Assembly (NCBI GenBank): GCA_029268065.1
Contig: JAJUHC010000006.1
Coordinates: 1 to 64,000 of the forward strand
DNA: 64,000 nt
Origin: Clostridiales bacterium
Lineage (GTDB): Bacteria; Bacillota; Clostridia; Oscillospirales; Oscillospiraceae
Direction of reading: 5' to 3'
Shown here: in pieces, positions 52,178 to 60,096 of the stretch
Position numbering within the stretch: position 1 is the first letter of the stretch
Layout: every line of letters begins with the position of its first letter
Notes under the pieces: generated by a model
What the model saw: only the letters and a program-made list of their open reading frames with translations
Told to the model about the DNA's origin: nothing
Database searches by the model: none
Program-made: the position numbers and the translations under genes

Positions 52178-54580
52178 ATGAAGGAAATGCTTGAACGCAT
52201 AGAAAGAATCAAAAAAAGGGTCGTGGTTGACCACTATCCTATCTGCATTGAAAAATTCCGCATAGCAATGGACATGATAGAGGAAACGAAAAACGATCCG
52301 GTTATTGTCCGGAGGGCAAAGATACTGAGCGCGACGCTGGAGAGGGTGCCCATAGCTATTGCGCCTGACGAGCTTATCGTCGGCATAGGCGCGTCGAAGC
52401 CCATGGGGCTCGAAATTGATCCCGACTACGGCATCTGGACCCAGGACGAGATAGATTCGCTCATTGAGGACGGCTATCAGATGGACCCCCGGGATGTAAA
52501 GGATCTGCAGGAGCTGAACAAAAAGTATGATCCCCCTACGCTTATAGGGCAGATGGGAAACATCGTATATGAAAACGAGCGCATAATTTCCCTGCTCAAG
52601 GCGGGGATAATACTCCCTCCGTGGAAGGATAAGCAGGAGGGAAGGGGCGTCGGCGGCGGCTACTGCCAGTCCGGTCTCGGCCTCGGCCCATCGCTTATAC
52701 TGCTTTGCATAGACTACACAAAGATGCTGCATCTGGGCACCAACGCGATGATCAGCCAGGCCAGGGAGGAGCGCAGCAGGCTCCGCTTTGACGAAAAGGG
52801 CGCGGTCGCCAAGTTTAATTACTACAACTCCGTCATCATGTGCCTGGAGGCTGCAAACAAGCTCGCGCTGCGCTATTCGGCGCTCGCAAAGGAGATGGCG
52901 GAAAGGGAAGCGGATCCTAAACGCAGGGCTGAGCTTCTGCAGATAGCCGAGAATTGCGCCTGGGTGCCGATGAATCCCGCCAGAACCTTCCGCGAGGCGG
53001 TGCAGTGCTTCTGGTTCCAGTTCCTCATGCTCAGCCCGTCGACGACGCTGCCGGGAGCCCGCTTCGACCAGTATATATACCCCTATTACAAGGCGGACTT
53101 AGAGGCGGGGCGCATAACGAGGGACGAGGCGCTGGAGCTTTTGTGCCTGCTGCGCCTCAAAGATATGGAGCTGAACCGCACCTCGGGAAAGAATAACCGC
53201 AAGAAGAACGCCGGAATGGCGAAGTGGCACAACTTTACCATCGGCGGAGTAGATAAAAACGGAAACGACGCGACTAACGACATTACATATCTGCTGCTTG
53301 ACGCGGCGGCCATCACGAAGGTGCCGCACCACACGCTCACTCTCCGCGTACACTCGGGGACGCCTGAAAAGCTGATGCTGAGGGCTCTCGAGGTCGTGAG
53401 GATGGGCATGGGCATGCCGGCCTTCGTAGGCGACGAAAGCTACATAAAGTGCTTTACCTCGCGCGGGCTGCCCTTAGAGGACGCGAGGGAATATGTTATG
53501 ACCGGCTGCCTAGACGCGAATGTGCCCGGGCTTTCACGCACTGGGCCCGTGCCTATGATAACGATCCCGCTCATTTTTGATATTTTCCGCCATAACGGCG
53601 TCAACGTAAAAAACGGCGAGCTCTGCGGCATACGCACGGGCGAGTTCACGGAGTTCAAAACCTACGAGGAGCTCTTTGAGGCTTTCAGAAAGCAGCTTGA
53701 TTACTGCCTGCGCATCGTCGGTGAAAAGAACAACATAGAGCTTACCATCACGCAGGAGCTTCTGCCGGATCCGATACGTTCAGCCACGATGTGGAACGGC
53801 ATCGAATCGGGAGAGGACACCTTCCGGCGCACCATGCCCTTTGAAAACGGCGCGGTGCTGAATCCCATAGGCATGGTGAACGTGGGAGATTCTCTAGCGG
53901 CTATAAAGAAGCTCGTATTTGACGAGAAAAAGTACACTCTAAAGGAGCTTAACAACGCGCTTGAGGCGAACTGGGCCGGCTTTGAGGATATGCAGAAAGA
54001 CTTTCTCGAGGCTCCGAAGTTCGGCAACAACGACGATTATGTTGATAGGATCGTCGCCGAGTGCTATCAGGTGTTCTGCGATATCGCGGCGACCATGCCC
54101 ACGATACTCGGCGGCGTACACATACCGACGGGCATATCCATCACCTCGCATCAGCCGGGCGGCGGACTCACTGGCGCGACTCCCGACGGACGCAAGGCGG
54201 GTGAAATACTCGCCGACGGCACAATGTCGCCGATGCACGGCATGGATCAGCGCGGGCCGACGGCGGTGCTGCAGAGCGCGATGAAGATAAATCAGGATCC
54301 CTTCCAGGCTACGCTTCTCAACATGAAGTTCCATCCCTCGGCGCTCAAAACGGACGAGGACCTCATGAAGCTTGCCAGCATGATAAAGGTCTACCTTACA
54401 AACGGCGGAAAACACATACAGTTCAACGTCGTAGATAAACCGACGCTTTTAGCGGCAAAAGCCGATCCGAAGACCTACCGCGACCTTATAGTGCGGATAG
54501 CGGGGTACAGCGCATACTTCGTACAGCTGAACGAGCAGATGCAGGACGAGGTCATAGCCCGTGTGGAGCACAAACTCTGA
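52178..54580 (+). CDS. Glycyl radical enzyme of unassigned substrate (PFL-like)
   Basis: An 800-residue oxygen-sensitive enzyme of the pyruvate formate-lyase superfamily. The C-terminal radical loop reads RIAGYSAYF, with the radical on Gly776. The thiyl cysteine is Cys444 in MTGCLDANVPG. The residue two places on is Asp446, where the diol-dehydratase, CutC and hydroxyphenylacetate-decarboxylase groups have Glu (GCVE). Only one Cys lies in the loop, so it is not PFL itself (which has Cys-Cys). This points to a lyase, decarboxylase or synthase of unknown substrate. No radical SAM activase gene lies within the window on either side, which is unusual. GAGG lies 6 nt before the ATG. Confidence 0.9.
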   Translation: MKEMLERIERIKKRVVVDHYPICIEKFRIAMDMIEETKNDPVIVRRAKILSATLERVPIAIAPDELIVGIGASKPMGLEIDPDYGIWTQDEIDSLIEDGYQMDPRDVKDLQELNKKYDPPTLIGQMGNIVYENERIISLLKAGIILPPWKDKQEGRGVGGGYCQSGLGLGPSLILLCIDYTKMLHLGTNAMISQAREERSRLRFDEKGAVAKFNYYNSVIMCLEAANKLALRYSALAKEMAEREADPKRRAELLQIAENCAWVPMNPARTFREAVQCFWFQFLMLSPSTTLPGARFDQYIYPYYKADLEAGRITRDEALELLCLLRLKDMELNRTSGKNNRKKNAGMAKWHNFTIGGVDKNGNDATNDITYLLLDAAAITKVPHHTLTLRVHSGTPEKLMLRALEVVRMGMGMPAFVGDESYIKCFTSRGLPLEDAREYVMTGCLDANVPGLSRTGPVPMITIPLIFDIFRHNGVNVKNGELCGIRTGEFTEFKTYEELFEAFRKQLDYCLRIVGEKNNIELTITQELLPDPIRSATMWNGIESGEDTFRRTMPFENGAVLNPIGMVNVGDSLAAIKKLVFDEKKYTLKELNNALEANWAGFEDMQKDFLEAPKFGNNDDYVDRIVAECYQVFCDIAATMPTILGGVHIPTGISITSHQPGGGLTGATPDGRKAGEILADGTMSPMHGMDQRGPTAVLQSAMKINQDPFQATLLNMKFHPSALKTDEDLMKLASMIKVYLTNGGKHIQFNVVDKPTLLAAKADPKTYRDLIVRIAGYSAYFVQLNEQMQDEVIARVEHKL

Positions 54581-54759
54581 GCTTATCCCAAATCCGTGGT
54601 ACGAATCACGGGCAAACGCGGAAAAACTGCGGCTACGCGCCGAAATGGATAAAAAGTGCGCCCTCAGATTAACCGTTTGGAGGCCAAGCGCCATATCCGA
54701 ATAGCCGCTGCTCAAAAATAAGCCTAAAGCGCCCCGCAACTGGCGCTCAGACTGTCGAA

Positions 54760-54793
54760 AAACCCGGTCCGCATAAAAGCGCGGACCGGGTTT
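54760..54793 (+). terminator. Hairpin after the glycyl radical enzyme gene
   Basis: AAACCCGGTCCGC pairs with GCGGACCGGGTTT (13 bp); the T-run is short. It lies 180 nt after the stop. The rest of the gap 54581-54907 shows no gene. Confidence 0.6.
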
Positions 54794-54836
54794 ATGGCGC
54801 ATCCAGGCTCGAAAATGACATAAAAAAGGATCAGCG

Positions 54837-54858
54837 TGCCGAAAAAGCTTTCGGCACG
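54837..54858 (-). terminator. Terminator of the rplM-rpsI unit
   Basis: GTGCCGAAA/TTTCGGCAC 9-bp stem. On the minus strand TTTTTT follows about 9 nt later. Confidence 0.5.
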
Positions 54859-54907
54859 CCTCTTGCTGTCGGAAACAGCGGATTCCCGAGGGTATAACGC
54901 GGTGCTT

Positions 54908-55312
54908 TTATCTCTTGGAGAACTGGGGCGCGCGCCTCGCCGCTTTGAGGCCGTACTTCTTGCGCTCCTTCATCCTCGGGTCGCGGGTCAGGAGACCGGC
55001 GGCCTTCAGCGGCGCGCGGAAGCTTTCGTCAACCAGAAGCAGGGCTCTCGCTATGCCGTGGCGGATGGCGCCTGCCTGACCGGTAACGCCGCCGCCGACA
55101 ACGGTGGCTTCGATATCGACCTTGCCGAGGGTGCCGGTGGTGTTGAGCGGCTGACGGACGATGAGCTTCAGAGTTTCAAGTCCGAAATAATCGTCTATGT
55201 CGCGTCCGTTTATAGTAATGGCGCCGGACCCGCCGGAGAAGAGGTGGACTCTCGCAACCGAGGACTTTCTTCTGCCGGTTCCGTACACATAGGGCTTCTT
55301 GCTTTTATACAT
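54908..55312 (-). CDS. rpsI: 30S ribosomal protein S9
   Basis: A 134-residue ribosomal protein whose C-terminal tail reaches the P-site tRNA. It shows the N-terminal [32 protein letters not shown] and the terminal Ser-Lys-Arg tail. It lies 14 nt after rplM in the usual rplM-rpsI pair. Confidence 0.98.
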   Translation of the reverse strand: MYKSKKPYVYGTGRRKSSVARVHLFSGGSGAITINGRDIDDYFGLETLKLIVRQPLNTTGTLGKVDIEATVVGGGVTGQAGAIRHGIARALLLVDESFRAPLKAAGLLTRDPRMKERKKYGLKAARRAPQFSKR

Positions 55313-55326
55313 TATCGGTTACCTCC

Positions 55327-55755
55327 CTATTCGGCCCAGGCCACAGGCTGCTGTGCCGCGTGAATATGCTCGCTGCCCTTGAAAACCTTAAGCCTTTTCA
55401 GTTGGGCCCTGCCGAGCGAGTTCTTGCCGAGCATGCCCTTGACGGCAAGGGACATGGCCATCTCGGGCCGCTCCTCCATGAGCTTCTTGTACTGAGTCTC
55501 CTTAAGCCCGCCGGCATATCCGGAGTGCGTGCGGTAGTACTTCTGCACGAGCTTCCTTCCTGTGAGCACAGCCTTGTCGGTGTTGAGAACGATCACGAAA
55601 TCGCCGCAATCGACATGGGGCGTGTAGGTTGTCTTATGCTTGCCGCGAAGCAGAACGGCGGCTGTCGCCGCGGTGCGTCCGAGAGGCTTTCCGGCCGCGT
55701 CAAGAATGTACCATTTCCTGACGACATTACTGCTGTTTGCCATAAAAGTGGACAT
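55327..55755 (-). CDS. rplM: 50S ribosomal protein L13
   Basis: A 142-residue ribosomal protein with [35 protein letters not shown] and [15 protein letters not shown] 55755 gives the normal length. The GGAAGG site is 13 nt upstream, so an ATG 12 nt earlier (MVIK) cannot be excluded. The longer open frame upstream is leader sequence. Confidence 0.95.
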   Translation of the reverse strand: MSTFMANSSNVVRKWYILDAAGKPLGRTAATAAVLLRGKHKTTYTPHVDCGDFVIVLNTDKAVLTGRKLVQKYYRTHSGYAGGLKETQYKKLMEERPEMAMSLAVKGMLGKNSLGRAQLKRLKVFKGSEHIHAAQQPVAWAE

Positions 55756-55858
55756 TTTTATTACCATTCCTTCCAATTGTCGAAACAATATTGTAAACTC
55801 TATTAAACCAGCATGGAAATAATAAAATATACTTTGACAAAACCCGCATGGCGACTCT

Positions 55859-55912
55859 AATATAGCCATAGCAAGGCTATATTTTTATACCACATGAGAA
55901 AAGTCCTGTCAA
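55859..55912 (-). promoter_or_regulatory. Promoter and leader hairpin of rplM-rpsI
   Basis: TTGACA, 17-nt spacer, TATAAA (55884-55912, minus strand). Just after the -10, AATATAGCC pairs with GGCTATATT (55859-55884), placing a hairpin at the 5' end of the 100-nt leader, perhaps for autoregulation by a ribosomal protein. Confidence 0.8.
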
Positions 55913-56028
55913 CACCAATTTGCAAGATTTTTTATTTACTTTATGCAAACTCACGATTTCGGCGTTTATCTCCTGATTTCTCCCGATTTCTCGGTTTGAA
56001 TTTTTGATTTTTTACGGAGGCTGTGCGT

Positions 56029-56754
56029 ATGAACAGGCTGACAAGCTATGTCCGCCGCTGTGTCGACGACTATGAAATGATTGAGTCGGGCGACCGGATC
56101 GCCGTCGGGGTATCGGGCGGCAAGGATTCGCTGGCGCTGCTTTGCGCGCTTTCAAATCTCAGAAGGTTTTACCCAAAGCCCTTCGAGCTCAGGGCGATAA
56201 CGATACACATGGGCATGGAGGACATGGATTTCCGGCCGGTAGCCGAGCTATGCGAAAAGCTCTCCGTTCCGTATACGCTCGTGAAAACAGAGATACAGAA
56301 GGTGGTTTTTGAGGACAGAAGCGAGAAAAACCCATGCTCGCTCTGTGCCAGAATGAGGAAAGGAGTGCTCAACGAAAAGCTCCTTGAGCAGGGGATAACA
56401 AAGGTGGCACTCGGTCATCACTTCGACGACGCGGTGGAGACGTTTTTTATGTCGCTCTTTTACGAGGGGAGGCTAAACTGCTTCCGTCCGCTCACGTTTA
56501 TGGACAGGACGGGCGTTACCCAGATACGCCCGCTGCTTTATGTGAGCGAGGAGCAGCTCCGCTCTTTCGCTGAGCGCTATGACCTGCCGGTAATAAAAAA
56601 CACCTGCCCGATGGACGGCGCAAGCCGCAGGCAGGAGGTAAAGGAGCTGGTCGAGAGGCTTTCCGCCGACTATCCGGATCTGAAAAGCAAGGTTTTCGGG
56701 GCGATGAAGCGCCTGCCGCTTGCGGGCTGGGGAGGGCCGGAAAAAAGCGAATAG
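56029..56754 (+). CDS. TtcA-like PP-loop ATPase (tRNA thiolation type)
   Basis: A 241-residue ATP pyrophosphatase of the TtcA/TilS superfamily. It shows the PP-loop VGVSGGKDSLALL, the CSLCARMRKG pair of cysteines and ALGHHFDDAVETF, with a third Cys in NTCPMDG. These cysteines bind a 4Fe-4S cluster in TtcA, which makes 2-thiocytidine at position 32 of tRNA. Clostridial paralogues may thiolate other targets. ATG 56029 has CGGAGG 8 nt upstream. Confidence 0.87.
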   Translation: MNRLTSYVRRCVDDYEMIESGDRIAVGVSGGKDSLALLCALSNLRRFYPKPFELRAITIHMGMEDMDFRPVAELCEKLSVPYTLVKTEIQKVVFEDRSEKNPCSLCARMRKGVLNEKLLEQGITKVALGHHFDDAVETFFMSLFYEGRLNCFRPLTFMDRTGVTQIRPLLYVSEEQLRSFAERYDLPVIKNTCPMDGASRRQEVKELVERLSADYPDLKSKVFGAMKRLPLAGWGGPEKSE

Positions 56755-56770
56755 GGAAATCCCCGGGCGG

Positions 56771-57871
56771 TCAGCGCCGCACAGGGATTTTTCCTTTGAA
56801 AGCGGCTCTTTTTAAGGCCGATGTCATGCTCTTATACAGGAATACTATTAGGAAGCTTATGAGGAATGCGGATGCTGAGATTAGCGGAACCGAAAGCACA
56901 GGATTAAATGACAGTGTCGTGATTCCAAGCTTGCTTATCCGCTCGACAATAAAGGCGTGGAGCAGATATATGCCGAAGGTGCAGGAGGAAAGGACGCCGA
57001 TTGCTTTGGCGGCTGCGCCGCCGAACTCATGCTTTGACACATATTCCCTGAAGAAGACGAACATGCCGGCGCTGGTGAAAAAAACGGGAAGAAAGAAGAA
57101 ATCGTAATTGCCCCTGGGCTGGCTGAATTTCAGGGCATATTCCAGAGACAGCGTAACGGTCCAAAGGGCTGCGCCTACCGCCGAGACATAAAGAGCTCTC
57201 TTTATTTTCGCGGAGAGCGGATATTTGGCGAGATAATGCCCCAGCATATAATAGCCGAGGTACCTGCCTGTTACGGCAGGGGGAATTTTATCAATAAAGG
57301 AAATGAAGTAATAATAAAGCTCGTTGAATTCCGGGTCATCGGGCTTGTAGAGCAATGGAAGCATGGATCTCAGCACAGTGAAAAGGAAGAACAGCGCTAA
57401 AAAGTACTCGATGAGCCGCCTGTCGCCCTTCTCGGTTACGGCACGCAGGACAGGAGTCGCCATATACAGCCCGGCAAGCATCGGCAGATACCAGAGGTGA
57501 AAATGCCCTTCGAGCGCCGTCTTGATAAACAGACTTACCGTGCCAGCATCAAGAGCATACCCCATGTTCAGGAAGTGAACGAAAGCATATAAGATTTCCC
57601 ACAGCACCCAAACGGCAAGTATCCTGAGGACATATCCTATGTAAAGCCGCTTCACCGTGAGCTTCCTTTCGGGGTCGAGCATGAACATTCCGCTCATCAT
57701 CACAAAAACGGGGACGCTGAAGCGGGAGAGAGCGTTGTATACGTTAAAGACCTGCCATGCAAAACTTGTTATTTCCGAGGATTCCTGCTTCAGCGCGCTG
57801 ACGTGTATCGTAATGACCGCGGCGCAGGCGAGTATGCGGAGCAGCTCCAGTGATGTGACGCGTTTGCGCAT
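56771..57871 (-). CDS. Acyltransferase-3 family membrane O-acyltransferase
   Basis: A 366-residue protein with about ten membrane helices and the Acyl_transf_3 features: LRILACAAVITIHVSAL with the catalytic His, SGMFMLDPERKL, and WYLPMLAGLYMATPVL. Members O-acetylate surface glycans, teichoic acids or peptidoglycan. No extracytoplasmic SGNH domain is fused. GGGAG lies 7 nt before the ATG. The acceptor is unknown. Confidence 0.9.
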   Translation of the reverse strand: MRKRVTSLELLRILACAAVITIHVSALKQESSEITSFAWQVFNVYNALSRFSVPVFVMMSGMFMLDPERKLTVKRLYIGYVLRILAVWVLWEILYAFVHFLNMGYALDAGTVSLFIKTALEGHFHLWYLPMLAGLYMATPVLRAVTEKGDRRLIEYFLALFFLFTVLRSMLPLLYKPDDPEFNELYYYFISFIDKIPPAVTGRYLGYYMLGHYLAKYPLSAKIKRALYVSAVGAALWTVTLSLEYALKFSQPRGNYDFFFLPVFFTSAGMFVFFREYVSKHEFGGAAAKAIGVLSSCTFGIYLLHAFIVERISKLGITTLSFNPVLSVPLISASAFLISFLIVFLYKSMTSALKRAAFKGKIPVRR

Positions 57872-57965
57872 GCTTCAACTCCCAATGAATAATAAGTGCA
57901 TATAATAGGTATTTATAGCACCGGACAAAGAGTTTTACAATATTTTTTTGCTGCTAAAAGTTGGG

Positions 57966-57994
57966 TTGATTTATTTGAGTGAATACTGTATATT
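57966..57994 (+). promoter_or_regulatory. Sigma-A promoter of the topoisomerase pair
   Basis: TTGATT, 17-nt spacer, TATATT, about 67 nt before the start codon. Confidence 0.6.
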
Positions 57995-58060
57995 GTATAT
58001 TGAGGCAGAATGTGCAAAAATGAGCCGCTTTTTGCCCAAAAGTATTTTCGGAGGGTTCAG

Positions 58061-60043
58061 ATGAAGGCTTCAAAAAAGCCCGAATACGGCAACGAAAGCA
58101 TATCGTCTCTCAAGGGCGCGGACAGGGTAAGAAAGCGCCCGGGAGTCATTTTCGGCTCGGATGGGCTGGAGGGCTGCGAGCACGCGGTGTTCGAGATACT
58201 CTCAAACTCGATAGACGAGGCGAGGGAAGGACACGGCGACCTGATAGTCGTTACGCTTTATGAGGACAGATCCATAGAGGTGGAGGACTTCGGGCGCGGC
58301 TGTCCGGTGGATTACAACCCCGTGGAGCAGCGCTATAACTGGGAGCTTGTCTTCTGCGAGCTTTACGCGGGCGGGAAGTATAAGAACGACGAGGGCGAGA
58401 GCTATGAGTACTCGCTGGGGCTCAACGGGCTCGGTTCCTGCGCAACTCAGTATTCCTCGGAATATATGGATGTGACGGTATGGCGCGACGGCAATAAGTA
58501 CAGCCTGCATTTTGAAAAGGGTGAGAACGTCGGAGGGCTCAGGATCGAGCCGACGGACAGGAAAAAAACGGGCTCGCTCATCCGCTGGAGACCGGATATT
58601 GAAGTTTTCACCGACATCGATATTCCGGAGTCGTATTTCCTCGACGTACTGAAAAAGCAGGCGGTAGTCAACAAGGGAGTGACCTTTCGCTTCAGGAGCC
58701 AGAAAAACGGAAAATTCGAAATCACCGAGTTCAAATACGAAAACGGCATAATAGACTACGTCGCAGAGCTGGCCGGGGACGATGCCCTGACGGTCCCCGT
58801 ATTTATCGAGTCCGAGCGCAGGGGGCGCGACAGGGAGGACAAGCCGGAGTACAAGGTGAAGCTTTCCGCCGCGTTCTGCTTTTCAAACCGCTTCGCCGCG
58901 ATAGAGTACTACCACAACTCGTCATGGCTTGAGTACGGCGGAAGCCCCGAAAAGGCGGCCAAAAGCGCGTTCGTGTCGGCGATAGACGCCTATCTCAAGA
59001 AAAATAACAAGTACCAGAAAAACGAGAGCAGGATAAGCTTCAACGATATTCAGGACTGCCTGATACTTGTCACGAACTGCTTTTCAACGCAGACCTCTTA
59101 CGAAAACCAGACAAAGAAAGCCATAACGAACAAGTTTATCCAGGACGCGATGACGGATTTTTTCAAATCCAAGCTCGAGATATACTTTATAGAGAACCGT
59201 GCGGAGGCTGAGAGGATAGCGGAGCAGGTGCTTATCAACAAGCGCAGCCGGGAGACAGCCGAAAAAACGAGGCTGAATATAAAAAAGAAGCTGTCGGGCG
59301 GCGTCGATATCGCAAACAGGGTCCAGAAGTTCGTGGACTGCCGCACAAAGGACATAGACAAACGCGAGCTTTATATAGTCGAGGGGGATTCCGCTCTGGG
59401 AGCCTGCAAGCAGAGCCGGAACGCCGAATTTCAGGGCATAATGCCGGTCCGCGGAAAGATTCTGAACTGCCTCAAGGCGGATTACGCGAAGATATTCAAA
59501 AGCGAGATAATAACGGACCTCGTGAAGGTCCTCGGCTGCGGCGTGGAGGTACAGCACAAGCAGAAGGAAATAAGCTCCTTTGACCTTGGGAGTCTCAGAT
59601 GGAGCAAAATAATCATATGCACCGACGCGGATGTGGACGGCTTCCAGATAAGGACGCTCATACTGACGATGCTGTACAGGCTCGCGCCGACGCTTATAAG
59701 CGAAGGACTTGTATATATAGCGGAGTCTCCGCTTTTTGAGATCGAATGCAGGGGAAAAACCTACTTTGCCTATTCGGAGAGGGAAAAGGCCGAGATCATA
59801 AGCTCGTTCGGAGGGGCAAAGCACACTATAAGCCGCTCGAAGGGGCTCGGTGAGAACGAGCCTGAAATGATGTGGCTCACGACAATGAACCCGGAAACCC
59901 GGAGGCTTATAAAGGTAATGCCTCAGGACGCAAAACGTACCTCCGAGGTTTTTGAGCTGCTTCTCGGCGACAACCTCGCGGGGCGCAAGGAGCATATCGC
60001 CGAAAACGGCTATAAATACCTGGACCTTGCGGACATTTCATAG
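58061..60043 (+). CDS. Divergent type IIA topoisomerase subunit B (GyrB/ParE-like)
   Basis: A 660-residue ATPase/Toprim subunit. The GHKL site is present but altered: NSIDEA, EDFGRGCPVD, and LGLNGLGS at residues 119-126 where GyrB/ParE have GGLHGVG. The transducer and Toprim regions follow: VEGDSALGACKQ (Glu441; normally EGDSAGGSAKQ), MPVRGKILN (normally LPLRGK) and the metal triad in TDADVDG (Asp522, 524, 526). The catalytic acids are intact, so it should be active. It is too divergent for the main gyrase and resembles an extra topoisomerase II found in clostridia. CGGAGGG lies 5 nt before this ATG; the frame is open 17 codons further. Confidence 0.88.
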   Translation: MKASKKPEYGNESISSLKGADRVRKRPGVIFGSDGLEGCEHAVFEILSNSIDEAREGHGDLIVVTLYEDRSIEVEDFGRGCPVDYNPVEQRYNWELVFCELYAGGKYKNDEGESYEYSLGLNGLGSCATQYSSEYMDVTVWRDGNKYSLHFEKGENVGGLRIEPTDRKKTGSLIRWRPDIEVFTDIDIPESYFLDVLKKQAVVNKGVTFRFRSQKNGKFEITEFKYENGIIDYVAELAGDDALTVPVFIESERRGRDREDKPEYKVKLSAAFCFSNRFAAIEYYHNSSWLEYGGSPEKAAKSAFVSAIDAYLKKNNKYQKNESRISFNDIQDCLILVTNCFSTQTSYENQTKKAITNKFIQDAMTDFFKSKLEIYFIENRAEAERIAEQVLINKRSRETAEKTRLNIKKKLSGGVDIANRVQKFVDCRTKDIDKRELYIVEGDSALGACKQSRNAEFQGIMPVRGKILNCLKADYAKIFKSEIITDLVKVLGCGVEVQHKQKEISSFDLGSLRWSKIIICTDADVDGFQIRTLILTMLYRLAPTLISEGLVYIAESPLFEIECRGKTYFAYSEREKAEIISSFGGAKHTISRSKGLGENEPEMMWLTTMNPETRRLIKVMPQDAKRTSEVFELLLGDNLAGRKEHIAENGYKYLDLADIS

Positions 60044-60096
60044 GCGGAAGGGCGTTTTCCGCTTCAGACTTTACTTTAGAGCAAAGGACGGATAGC

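Noticed and set aside
59084..59995. Minus-strand open frame of 303 codons
   Set aside because: Antisense to the topoisomerase B subunit gene; composition artefact.
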